The notes under the pieces were generated by a model that was given only the letters and a program-made list of their open reading frames with translations, ran no database searches and was not told where the DNA came from. Position numbers and translations under genes: made by a program. Of a stretch of DNA of 64,000 nucleotides, positions 33,829 to 41,778 are shown piece by piece (the stretch's first letter is position 1; each line of letters opens with the position of its first letter). This stretch comes from Kocuria palustris. GTDB taxonomy: Bacteria; Actinomycetota; Actinomycetes; Actinomycetales; Micrococcaceae. The stretch lies in contig NZ_JAFBCR010000001.1 of the NCBI RefSeq assembly GCF_016907795.1, forward strand, positions 2,480,001-2,544,000, written 5' to 3'.

Positions 33829-34085
33829 GTTCCGATTCTCCTTCAGTTGGATCGGAACCAAACCCAGGACGCTTCAACGCGTTCCACCGATCGGTCGGAG
33901 CATGGCCCGGTCCTCCACGGCCCACCTGCCCGTGGCGCCTGTCGCCGCAGCGGCGGCGGGCACCTCGGTGGAGGACGAGATTCCTCCTCGGCTATGCTCG
34001 ACGAGAGCCGAGGTCGCGGGCGACGGGCATCCACATGACCGTGGCACTTCCGCGACGGGGCCATCCACAACTGGAGGAGATCGTC

Positions 34086-35279
34086 ATGGCAAGCAGCAAC
34101 CGCGCCGTCGTTTTCCAGAACGTCAAGGACATGCGCGTCGAGACCCTCGACTTCCCGAAGCTCGAGATGCCGAACGGCAAGAGCGCCCCGCACGGCGTCA
34201 TCCTCAAGATCGTCGCCACCAACATCTGCGGTTCCGACCTGCACATCTACCGCGGTTCCTTCCCCGTACCCCAGGGCATGGTGATGGGGCACGAGATGAC
34301 CGGCGAGGTCGTCGAGGTCGGCTCCGACGTCGAGTTCCTCTCCGAGGGCGACCTGGTCTCGGTCCCCTTCAACGTCGCCTGCGGCCGATGCCGCAACTGC
34401 CGCGCCCGCCACACCGAGGTGTGCGAGACCGTGAACCCCGACGTGTCCTGCGGCGCCTACGGGTTCAACCTGGGTGATTTCCAGGGCGGACAGGCGGAGT
34501 ACATGTTCGTCCCCTACGCCGACTTCCAGCTGCTCCGCTTCCCGGACAAGGACCAGGCCATGGAGAAGATCCGTGACCTCGCCCTTCTCTCGGACATCCT
34601 GCCCACCGCGTTCCACGGCCTCATGGAGGCCGGGGCGAAGCCCGGCTCGACCGTCTACATCGCCGGCGCCGGACCTGTGGGACGCTGCGGCGCCGCGGCG
34701 GCCCGTCTCCTGGGCGCTTCCTGCATCATCGTCGGTGACTACCATCAGGACCGGCTGGAGCTGATGAAGAACAACGGCTGCGAGACCATCGATCTCAACC
34801 AGGACGTGCCGCTGACCGATCAGATCGAGGCCATCCTCGGCGAACCCATGGTGGACTGCGCCGTCGACTACGTCGGCAACGAAGCCCACGGGATCGGCCG
34901 CGAGGCCGAGGACATGAACCCGGCCCACGCCATCAACCAGGTCATGGACGCCACCCGCGCAGGCGGTGCCACCGGCATCGTCGGCGTCTACGGTCCCGAC
35001 CCGTTGGCCTCCTCCAAGGCCGAGCAGGAGGGCACCTTCTCGCTCGACTTCGGCAAGGCGTGGATCAAGTCGCCTCGGATCTCCGGCGGCCAGGCCCCGA
35101 TCATGCACTACAACCGTGAGCTGATGATGTCGATCCTGTGGGACCGCATGCCCTACCTCAGCGACATGCTCAACACCAAGGTCATCAGCCTCGACGAGGC
35201 CCCCGACGCCTACGCGACGTTCGACGCCGGTGCCTCGGAGAAGTTCATCATCGACCCGCATGGCATGATCCCCGCCTGA
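34086..35279 (+). CDS. fdhA: Glutathione-independent formaldehyde dehydrogenase
   Basis: A 397-residue Zn/NAD enzyme close in length and motifs to Pseudomonas putida FdhA (399 aa), which keeps NAD tightly bound and oxidises formaldehyde to formate without a thiol cofactor. Catalytic Zn motifs are TNICGSDLHIYRG and GHEMTGEVVEVG. The structural Zn loop is CGRCRNCRARHTEVC, the nucleotide fold YIAGAGPVGRCGAAAARL, and the family insert DYVGNEAHGIGREAEDM is present. GGAGGAG before ATG 34086 sets the start. It begins 209 bases after the IS3 end and has its own terminator. With hps-phi it forms a formaldehyde-clearing set. Confidence 0.9.
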   Translation: MASSNRAVVFQNVKDMRVETLDFPKLEMPNGKSAPHGVILKIVATNICGSDLHIYRGSFPVPQGMVMGHEMTGEVVEVGSDVEFLSEGDLVSVPFNVACGRCRNCRARHTEVCETVNPDVSCGAYGFNLGDFQGGQAEYMFVPYADFQLLRFPDKDQAMEKIRDLALLSDILPTAFHGLMEAGAKPGSTVYIAGAGPVGRCGAAAARLLGASCIIVGDYHQDRLELMKNNGCETIDLNQDVPLTDQIEAILGEPMVDCAVDYVGNEAHGIGREAEDMNPAHAINQVMDATRAGGATGIVGVYGPDPLASSKAEQEGTFSLDFGKAWIKSPRISGGQAPIMHYNRELMMSILWDRMPYLSDMLNTKVISLDEAPDAYATFDAGASEKFIIDPHGMIPA

Positions 35280-35297
35280 TTCAGGGATGTCATACAC

Positions 35298-35337
35298 CCG
35301 GCCCGCGATCGTCGCTCCAGCGGCGGTCGCGGGCCGG
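35298..35337 (+). terminator. terminator after fdhA
   Basis: An 11-bp perfect stem (35298-35308 with 35327-35337) around an 18-base loop that can pair further, followed by TTCTTTG, 18 bases after the fdhA stop. Confidence 0.8.
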
Positions 35338-36033
35338 TTCTTTGCACGGATCCTTCGACGATCCGGTCCTGGACGATGCCCGGGGCGGGCCTGGCGCCGG
35401 TGGGGCCGGCATGCCGGAGCTCAGCGGTGGTGACGAGTGCGCAGGGGCGTGATCGGGGGAGACGGGGCAGGTCGCTGCGACGCTCCTGACGCCCCTCACC
35501 TCCCGCTCCGGATCGCCTCGCGGGGCGAGGGGGGACGATCACTGGTGCCAGGGCCGCCGGCGCGCGCACGCCGCGGAGGGACCGGTGTCACCCGGCGCCG
35601 GTCCTGGCGGGGAGCTCCAGCGGGGGGGGGTGTCACGCGGACGAGTGCCGGTCCACCGAGGGGACCGGCACTGAGAAGGTTTGACGCGGCTGCAGCGACA
35701 TCGCCCATGGCGGGGCCGTCGGGACGTGCCACCGCGCCGTCCAGAACGTCACGATCATCATGACGCGGATCGAGCGCTTCTGCGAGAGCACCGTCGCCGC
35801 CCGCGCCGGGAGCTCGGCGAGATCGTGTGCTCCGAGGCCCGGACGGCGGTCGATGAGCCGGAGTCCGCTGCTGTCGATCGAGCCGTTGCGGGGAGTCCGG
35901 CGTATGCGCGTCATGACAGCAGCCATCGCCGGGATCGAGCGGACCTCCGACCGGCGCCGATGCCGGGCACGTCCTGCGGGGAGGAGGGTCGCGTGGCGCT
36001 CTGCGCCACGCGGGGATCGTCTGCGGCATCAGT
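35338..36033. other. long stretch without a recognisable gene
   Basis: About 700 bases between fdhA and hps hold no gene I can support. A minus-strand frame near 35641-35926 has protein-like runs (LRLIDRRPGLGAHDLAELPA, RVMMIVTFWTARWHVPTAPP) and may be a relic. A G9 run near 35619-35630 is a likely sequencing-error spot. Confidence 0.45.
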
Positions 36034-36105
36034 CCACCGCATCCGGTGGGAGGGGACAGGGTCCGGGCGTGCCGTCACCTGCCCCCTCACCACGGGATGC
36101 GGTGG
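36034..36105 (-). terminator. large imperfect hairpin after hps
   Basis: Arms of about 27 bases (36034-36060 and 36078-36105) pair with only a few mismatches around a 17-base loop, ending eight bases beyond the hps stop on the minus strand. This is probably the terminator of the phi-hps operon. Confidence 0.7.
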
Positions 36106-36112
36106 GCGGTGG

Positions 36113-36736
36113 TCACCGGATGGCGGAGCGGATGGCGGCGGCCGCGGCGGCGACGTCCGATGCGCTGTAGATGGCGCTGCCCGCGACGGCCACGTCTGCT
36201 CCCGCCTGCTGGACGGCCTCGACAGAGTCCGCACTGACGCCGCCGGCGACGGAGAACGGGACCTCGGCGGCCTTGCCGGCGGAGAGCAGGGCGTCGAGGC
36301 TGTAGCCGTCCTCCGCCTGCTCGTCGAGGCCGGCGTGCATCTCCACGAAGACGGCGCCGAGGGCGACGACCTCTCGGGCCCGTGCGGCCTTGTCGGACAC
36401 GCCGATCAGATCGACGACGACGCCCTTGCCGTGCTTGGTCGCCGCGGCGACCGCGCCGGCGATCGTGCTGTCACCGGCGACGCCGAGCACGGTGACCAGA
36501 TCGGCTCCGGCGGAGAAGGCGATGTCAGCTTCCAGCTCGCCGGCATCCATGGTCTTGAGATCGGCGAAGACGGTCTTGTCGGGGTGGGCGGCCTTGACCG
36601 CCGTGATCGCCGCGAGGCCCTCGCTCTTGATCAGAGGGGTGCCGAGCTCGAGGATGTCGACGTAGGGGGCGGCCTTCGCGGCGAGGTCGAGGGCGGATTC
36701 GGTGGTCAGGGTGTCCATGGCGAACTGCAGTCGCAT
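36113..36736 (-). CDS. hxlA: 3-hexulose-6-phosphate synthase
   Basis: The first ribulose-monophosphate enzyme, an aldol condensation of formaldehyde with ribulose 5-phosphate. The 207-residue TIM-barrel protein of the orotidine-decarboxylase superfamily starts MRLQFAMDTLTTESAL. Motifs are DILELGTPLI, the catalytic FADLKTMDAGE, GADLVTVLG and the phosphate-binding SVAGGVSADSV with VAGSAIYSA. ATG 36736 fits the family start; the frame is open 38 codons further but unlike Hps. It lies 53 bases behind phi in the same orientation. In non-methylotrophic actinobacteria the pair usually detoxifies formaldehyde. Confidence 0.93.
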   Translation of the reverse strand: MRLQFAMDTLTTESALDLAAKAAPYVDILELGTPLIKSEGLAAITAVKAAHPDKTVFADLKTMDAGELEADIAFSAGADLVTVLGVAGDSTIAGAVAAATKHGKGVVVDLIGVSDKAARAREVVALGAVFVEMHAGLDEQAEDGYSLDALLSAGKAAEVPFSVAGGVSADSVEAVQQAGADVAVAGSAIYSASDVAAAAAAIRSAIR

Positions 36737-36789
36737 GTCAGGGTGTCTCTTTCTCGTGGTGGTGTCGATGATGGAACGGGGAAGAAAGG

Positions 36790-37362
36790 TCATTCGAGGT
36801 TGGCATGACGGGGCCAGAGCGCATCCGCACTCTGTCCGCTCTTCTGCCACAGGACGTCGAAGAGAGCGTCGCCGACGAGGACGAGGAGCTGCTCGAAGAG
36901 GCTGCCGGCGTACTGGGCCGACTGCTGCTCGGACCGGTCTGTCTTCGTCGCCGCACGGATGACCAGGACGGCGTGGGACAGCTGAGCAAGCGGTGACTCG
37001 GGGTCGGTCGTGATCCCGATGACGCGGGCACCGACGGATCGCGCCGTCTCAGCCGCGCTCACCACCCCCGAGGTCGTGCCGGAACCGCTGGCGGTCAGGA
37101 GCAGATCGCCCTCTCCGATCGCCGGGGTCGTCGTCTCACCGACGACGTGGACCTCCAGTCCGAGGTGCATGAGGCGCATGGCCGTCATCCGCAGCGCGAG
37201 CCCGGAGCGTCCAGCGCCGTGGACGAAGACCCGCCGGGCGTCCGCTGTCAGCTCGACGGCGGCCGCGAGCGCGGGCGCGTCGGGAAGGGCAGCTGCCCCC
37301 TCGATCTCGTTGACGATCCGCGTCAGCGAATCCTGAATGCCTCGTTCTTCCATGTCGACCAT
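36790..37362 (-). CDS. hxlB: 6-phospho-3-hexuloisomerase
   Basis: The second ribulose-monophosphate enzyme, turning hexulose 6-phosphate into fructose 6-phosphate. It is a 190-residue SIS-domain protein with RVFVHGAGRSGLALRMTAMR, VVGETTTPAIGEGDLLL, the sugar-phosphate loop TASGSGTTSGVV and GITTDPESPLAQ. The C-terminal QYAGSLFEQLLVLVGDALFD is the family signature. ATG 37362 or ATG 37353 could be the start. It is divergent from the LuxR-type gene, with 92 bases between. Confidence 0.92.
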   Translation of the reverse strand: MVDMEERGIQDSLTRIVNEIEGAAALPDAPALAAAVELTADARRVFVHGAGRSGLALRMTAMRLMHLGLEVHVVGETTTPAIGEGDLLLTASGSGTTSGVVSAAETARSVGARVIGITTDPESPLAQLSHAVLVIRAATKTDRSEQQSAQYAGSLFEQLLVLVGDALFDVLWQKSGQSADALWPRHANLE

Positions 37363-37454
37363 CTTGGGCCGGTCCGCGGCGGTTCACTGCTGCCCGATGA
37401 GCGGGGCGCCCCGTTCAATCGGGTAGGTCTCCCAGGTCGGGCTAGAGTAGCGGG

Positions 37455-38306
37455 GTGAGCGACCTCCCGACCCCGCTGGAACGTGCCCGCTCCCTGTCGC
37501 GGGACCGTGCCCTGACCGAGCAGGCCGATCAGCATGCGATCACCCTCGAATCGATCCTCGCCGTGCTCCGCTCCGGCCGACTCGCGGATGCTGCCGCGCG
37601 CAGGGAGGCCACGGAGATCGCCTCCTCCGCACTCATCCGTGCTCGTTCGGTCCATGCGCAGCAGGAGAGCGTGCTCGAGCCGGTGGCCGAGGCATTCTCG
37701 CGCCTGCGCACCGAACTGCGTCCTCTGATCCGCTCCGGGCCACTGCAGGTCCAGTTCGCCGAGCCTCCTGCGCGAGGACGGGCGCTGCCGGGCCCGGTCG
37801 CTCGGGAAGCCCGCGCCATCTCCCGCACAGCAGTGCTCTCGCTCATGGACCGCGCGGACGCTGCACGCGCCCGGATCGGCTGGGACTGCGATGGCCGCAA
37901 CCTGCTGATGGAGGTCCGTGACGACGGGGGAACCGCGGTGACGGCGGACAACGACACACTGCGTCCGATCGTGGAGCGGGTGGCGGCGCTCGACGGAACC
38001 ATGGACGTGGAGACGACCCCGGGCTGGGGGACGACGCTGCGGATCGAGATCCCGCTGGACCCACCCAGCGCAGCGCTCACCGTGGAGGGCGCCGAGGAGC
38101 TCACCGATCGCGAGAAGCAGGTGCTGCGCCTGGTCGCGACCGGGATCTCGAACCAGCGCATCGGCGACCAGCTCGGGATCACGGCGAACACCGTGAAGTA
38201 CCACGTGGCCAACTTGCTGCGGAAATACGGCGCCCGCACGCGCGCCGAGCTCGCAAGCATCACTCACTCCCATGATGCGCACCATCCGAGCTCCCGGACT
38301 CGATAG
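37455..38306 (+). CDS. LuxR-type regulator with a degenerate histidine-kinase-like ATPase domain
   Basis: A 283-residue protein. Residues 1-95 are helical (VLRSGRLADAAARREATEIA). Residues about 115-205 resemble the GHKL ATPase domain of NarX-type kinases (LLMEVRDDGGTAV, VERVAALDGTMDVETTPGWGTTLRIEIPL). The N-box Asn is absent (AVLSLMDRADA) and the G2 glycine loop is replaced by DNDTLRPI. The C-terminus is a full LuxR HTH (LTDREKQVLRLVATGISNQRIGDQLGI, TVKYHVANLLRKYG). No phospho-acceptor His or receiver is present. A TAGAGT box at 37443-37448 places a likely transcript start at the GTG, so the mRNA may be leaderless. It probably controls phi-hps. Confidence 0.82.
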   Translation: MSDLPTPLERARSLSRDRALTEQADQHAITLESILAVLRSGRLADAAARREATEIASSALIRARSVHAQQESVLEPVAEAFSRLRTELRPLIRSGPLQVQFAEPPARGRALPGPVAREARAISRTAVLSLMDRADAARARIGWDCDGRNLLMEVRDDGGTAVTADNDTLRPIVERVAALDGTMDVETTPGWGTTLRIEIPLDPPSAALTVEGAEELTDREKQVLRLVATGISNQRIGDQLGITANTVKYHVANLLRKYGARTRAELASITHSHDAHHPSSRTR

Positions 38307-38629
38307 CGGGCCTCGGTCCGGACGGTGACTGCGGTGCCCCGACCTGGCACCCGGCGCGGAAGATCCCACCATCACCGGTCGGCCAGCACTGCGAGCGGCG
38401 GCGTACCCGCAGCATGGGCGTGGGTCCGGGCTGTCGAGCGATGGTGACCACCAGCGGACATGGTGCGCATCCTTCTGGGCCGCCCATCGGCCACGCCAGA
38501 AGAGTCACCTATCCTTGCGGCGGTCCCCCTTCTCAGGCCTTGAGCACGCGGCACCGACATTCTGCCGACCAACCCCTGGGCGCGCCTCGGGGCGGGCCGA
38601 GGCGCACTCCGGGTGGGCGGGCACGAGGC
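38307..38629. other. intergenic region between regulator and oleate hydratase
   Basis: These 323 bases between convergent genes hold no gene, repeat or clear terminator that I can see. Confidence 0.5.
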
Positions 38630-40387
38630 TCAGATCAGGCCGTGCTCCTCGAGGAGCTGACCGATCTCTCCGTGCTCGAGCCGGTCACGCAGGTAGCTGC
38701 GCAGCGCGGCTGGGCCGGGGATCTCCACCTTCTTGCCGTCGCGCATGCGCGCCGAGGCCTCGAGGAGGTCGCGCACGTCGTACGTGGAGCCCCAGGTCTC
38801 CGGCACGCCGCGCTCCACGTCGAGGAGCTCGTAGACGGCCTCCATGCCGGTGCGCACCGAGTACTCGGTGGTGAAGATCGTGTCGCGGCCGGTCTCCGCG
38901 AACTGCCCGAGGAACGCGAAGTTCTCGGCACCCTCCGGGACGACCCGAGGGCGATCCCCAGCGCGGCGGGGCATGAAGAAGCTCGTCACGTAGGGCATCA
39001 TCACCGGCACGCACCGGGCGCCGGTCGCCGCGAGCTCAGGGATCCCCTCCACGGGCACACCCAGGTGGTAGAGCCACTCCTGGGTGATCTCCTCACCGGT
39101 GCACTGCGACAGGGGCTTCTTCACGTAGTCGCCCTCGACGTCGACGAACAGGCCGTAGACCCAGACGACGATCTGATCCTTCGGCTGCTTCTTGAAGTGC
39201 GGCTGGCGATTGACCGTCCAGCTCAGCAGCCAGGAGGAGTCCTCGGCGGTGACGATGCCGCCGGTGACCACGCGGCCGCTGAACGGATCGCGCTGGGCGA
39301 TGCGCTCGATGTAGGCCGGGATGCGCTGATCGAGCGTCGTGACCGTGGCCGATTCCCACTTCGTCTCCTCGATCGAGGAGCAGAAGACCTCCGGGCGCCC
39401 GAACGACGGGTCCTTCTTCGCGATGCGCTTCCACAGGTCCCAGGCCGGGGCCGGGCCCTCATGGAGCACAGCGGGGGTGTGGTGGTCACCGTCAGCGGAG
39501 TTGTCCACGAGCGATCCGATCGTCATCAGCGCGAGGTCGTGCTCACCGAGCTCGATGGTCTCCTCGGCGCCGTCGCGGCGGCAGTGGATCGCGGTGGCGC
39601 GGATCTCGCCGTTGCGGTGGGCGAAGTCCACATCGAGGACCTCGGTGCCGGACTGGAAGACGACGCCGTGTTCGGTGAGGTAGTGCATGAGCGGCAGGAC
39701 GAAGGACTCGTACTGGTTGTACTTCGTGAATTTCAGCGCCGTGAAATCGGGCAGTCCGCCGATGTGGTGGACGAACCTGTGGAGATAGAGCTTGAACTCG
39801 AGCGCGGAGTGCCACTCCTCGAAGGCGAACATCGTCCGCCAGTACATCCAGAACGGCGAGTCGAGGAACTCACGGCCCATCACCTCGTCGATGCGCTTGC
39901 CCTCCATCTCCGCGCGCTCGGCGAGAAAGACCCTGAGCAGGTCCTTCTGCGCCCGCTTCGGCAGGCTGAAGCGGCCCTCGTGGCCCGCGTCCTCGCCCTG
40001 ACGCACGGTGGCCCGGCGCAGCGAGTAGTTGGGGTCGTCCTTGTTGAGCCAGTAGAACTCGTCGAGCACGGAGGCGTCCTCGAGCTCGAGGGAGGGGATG
40101 GAGCGCATCATGTCCCACAGGCACTCCATGTGGTCCTCCAGCTCCCGGCCGCCGCGGATGACGAAGCCCTTGTCCGGCACGTCAAGGCCGTCGAGCGCAC
40201 CGCCGGCGACGTCGCCCTTCTCGAGGATCGTGACGTTGGCACCGGGGACCCCGGCGTCGCGGATCAGGAAGACGGCAGCCGCGAGCCCGGCCAGCCCGCT
40301 GCCGACGATGTAGGCCTTCGTCTCCTGGGCGTGCTGTGCGGGGCGGGGACGCGCGAACGCCTCGTAGTTACCTGCTGTGTGCTGCAT
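38630..40387 (-). CDS. ohyA: Oleate hydratase (FAD-dependent)
   Basis: A 585-residue fatty-acid double-bond hydratase (the former myosin-cross-reactive antigen family). It adds water to oleate to give 10-hydroxystearate and so detoxifies host or skin unsaturated fatty acids. The FAD motif is YIVGSGLAGLAAAVFLIRDAG, followed by GGALDG, RGGRELEDHMECLWD and the active-site region DEFYWLNKDDPNYSL. Family blocks TKYNQYESFVLPL, DSSWLLSWTVNRQPHF and the C-terminal FAFLGQFAETGRDTIFTTEYSVRTGMEAVY are complete. GGAAGGA precedes the ATG. It is divergent from a TetR gene across a palindrome-rich 87-base gap, so fatty-acid-sensitive repression is likely. Confidence 0.95.
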   Translation of the reverse strand: MQHTAGNYEAFARPRPAQHAQETKAYIVGSGLAGLAAAVFLIRDAGVPGANVTILEKGDVAGGALDGLDVPDKGFVIRGGRELEDHMECLWDMMRSIPSLELEDASVLDEFYWLNKDDPNYSLRRATVRQGEDAGHEGRFSLPKRAQKDLLRVFLAERAEMEGKRIDEVMGREFLDSPFWMYWRTMFAFEEWHSALEFKLYLHRFVHHIGGLPDFTALKFTKYNQYESFVLPLMHYLTEHGVVFQSGTEVLDVDFAHRNGEIRATAIHCRRDGAEETIELGEHDLALMTIGSLVDNSADGDHHTPAVLHEGPAPAWDLWKRIAKKDPSFGRPEVFCSSIEETKWESATVTTLDQRIPAYIERIAQRDPFSGRVVTGGIVTAEDSSWLLSWTVNRQPHFKKQPKDQIVVWVYGLFVDVEGDYVKKPLSQCTGEEITQEWLYHLGVPVEGIPELAATGARCVPVMMPYVTSFFMPRRAGDRPRVVPEGAENFAFLGQFAETGRDTIFTTEYSVRTGMEAVYELLDVERGVPETWGSTYDVRDLLEASARMRDGKKVEIPGPAALRSYLRDRLEHGEIGQLLEEHGLI

Positions 40388-40436
40388 GGTCCATCCTTCC
40401 CGACGCGTGCCGGATGCCGATCACCCGGCCTGCATT

Positions 40437-40468
40437 TTGAGCGTACTCAAGATTGAGTCGACTACAAT
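40437..40468. promoter_or_regulatory. palindromic operator and -10 between ohyA and tetR
   Basis: TTGAG-N4-CTCAA (40437-40450) is followed by a second near-copy at 40453-40467 containing AGTCGACT. A TACAAT -10 (40463-40468) overlaps it and lies six bases before the tetR ATG, implying a leaderless tetR transcript. Probably the TetR protein binds both half-sites and represses both genes. Confidence 0.65.
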
Positions 40469-40474
40469 GGTTGT

Positions 40475-41206
40475 ATGGAAACTCGGAATGGCACGGGGCT
40501 GGGGCTGTCGGCGACGCTGGGCAGGCGCGAGCGGGCGAAGGCGGAGAAGCACGCCCGCATCCTCGCCGCGGCGCGCGCGCTGTTCGAGGAGGGCGGATTC
40601 CAGCGGACCTCGATGAGCGAGGTCGCGCGCGCGGCGGATGTGGCCGAGGGGACCGTCTTCCAGTACGCCGCGACGAAGACGGAGCTGCTCATGATGGTCG
40701 TCGATGCGCTCTGGGGAGCCCACGAGCGCGCGACGGCCAGTCCTCCGCTCTCTGCGTTCGCCGCGCCCGGCGGGTCCGATACACCACCGCCGGCAGGGGA
40801 GATCGCGGACCAGATCGCGGCGCTCATCTCGCCGCTCGTCGCCGCGATGTGCCGCTGGCCCGAGCCCGCGACATGGGTCGCCCGCGAGATCCTCTTCGGT
40901 GCAGAGATGCCGCACCGCCGGCGGGTCCTCGACCATGTCGAGAGCCTCGAGGAGCAGATCGCCTCGCGCTTGCAGGACAGTCGGGCCCACGCGTCAGGTG
41001 CGGTCGGAGTGACGCAGGACGGCGCGGCCGGAGCTGCCGGCGGGGCCCCCGGAGCGGTCGAGGCAACCGCCGCCCGGCTCATCGTCACCGGGGTGCTGGC
41101 CGAGCTCAACCGCTCCCGGCAGGGGCGCAATGAGAGCGAGAACGTCGATGCGGCTCTGCGTCGGCTCATCGATCTCGTGGTGGCAGGGGCGATCGCCTCG
41201 CGGTGA
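40475..41206 (+). CDS. TetR-family regulator of oleate hydratase
   Basis: A 243-residue TetR protein. The N-terminal HTH is clear: AEKHARILAAARALFEEGGFQRTSMSEVARAADVAEGTVFQYAATKTELL. The C-terminal ligand domain is helical with a Gly/Ala-rich insert (AGAAGGAPGAVEA) before the last helices. Divergent placement and the shared operator imply control of ohyA, perhaps released by long-chain fatty acids or their CoA esters (inference). Start ATG 40475 coincides with the predicted transcript start. Confidence 0.88.
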   Translation: METRNGTGLGLSATLGRRERAKAEKHARILAAARALFEEGGFQRTSMSEVARAADVAEGTVFQYAATKTELLMMVVDALWGAHERATASPPLSAFAAPGGSDTPPPAGEIADQIAALISPLVAAMCRWPEPATWVAREILFGAEMPHRRRVLDHVESLEEQIASRLQDSRAHASGAVGVTQDGAAGAAGGAPGAVEATAARLIVTGVLAELNRSRQGRNESENVDAALRRLIDLVVAGAIASR

Positions 41207-41479
41207 CAGGCAAGCCGTCCCCATCGACACCGCCATCACGGGGACCGATGCTTTGACGAGCACGCCCTCTGTGTGACGTGCAGGGCGCGTGTACCGCCGC
41301 GAGGCGGTGCGCCGGGCTTTCCAGAAGGAGCCCAGCGGGTTCTCGGGGTCTCGATGAGAGGAGACTCCGAAAGCGGTGGAGCGCGACGGCTGCTACCTCA
41401 GCGACCTCCACGCTCTCATCGGCACGATCGGCGTGGCCGTCCCCCATCTCCGCCCGGGCCCCTGCCTCCCCCGTGGCTG

Positions 41480-41760
41480 GTCGAGCGGTGTAAGCGCGCC
41501 GGAGCAGCCCTGATCCCGGTCGTCGCGGACTGCTATCTCGCCGGGGTCTGCACCCACCGGAGGACTCTGCCCACGCGCCGACGCGCTGGCGCCGAAAGTC
41601 CGGGAGGGCGGGGGCGTGATCTCGCCGTCGTCCCCCTCGCGATAGGCATGAACGGGGACGGGCACCGCGAAGTGCTCGGCATGCGGGTTGCGACCAGCGA
41701 GACCGGAGCTGCGTGGAACGGGTTCCTCGCCGGCAGGGTCGCCCGCGTCCCACCGTGTTC
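41480..41760 (+). pseudogene. IS256-family transposase remnant
   Basis: One plus-strand frame holds two pieces of an IS256-type (mutator) transposase: ALIPVVADCYLAGVCTHRR, the usual VVxEAYLAGVSTR region, and directly after a short non-homologous link AIGMNGDGHREVLGMRVATSE with TGAAWNGFLA. The about 70 residues that should lie between them, including the first catalytic Asp, are missing. It is a decayed fragment without ends. The flanking 41207-41480 shows nothing else. Confidence 0.75.
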
Positions 41761-41778
41761 CGGGTTCGCGGATCGGCC

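Larger units (their letters stand above)
31339..33876 (-). mobile_element. IS3-family element interrupted by IS30
   Basis: Outer inverted repeats (31338-31361 and 33854-33877) match in 23 of 24 positions and begin with the TG...CA ends typical of IS3. Removing the inner IS30 (32338-33571, plus one ATC copy) restores an IS3 element of about 1.3 kb, with orfA and orfB overlapping at a T6 slippery tract. The bases next to the two ends are not a duplicated 3-4-bp target, so one flank has probably been lost. Confidence 0.88.

Noticed and set aside
35619-35630. Long G run as a phase-variation tract
   Set aside because: It lies outside any supported gene or promoter, so length change would have no clear effect. 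Similar G or C runs at 5936-5945 and 62048-62056 are also intergenic.
35633-35926. 97-codon minus-strand frame between fdhA and hps
   Set aside because: Some runs look protein-like, but there is no family match I can name and no ribosome-binding site. Mentioned only in the intergenic entry.
37414-37448. TTCAAT as the -35 of the LuxR-type gene
   Set aside because: The spacer to TAGAGT would be 23 bases, too long for a standard promoter.
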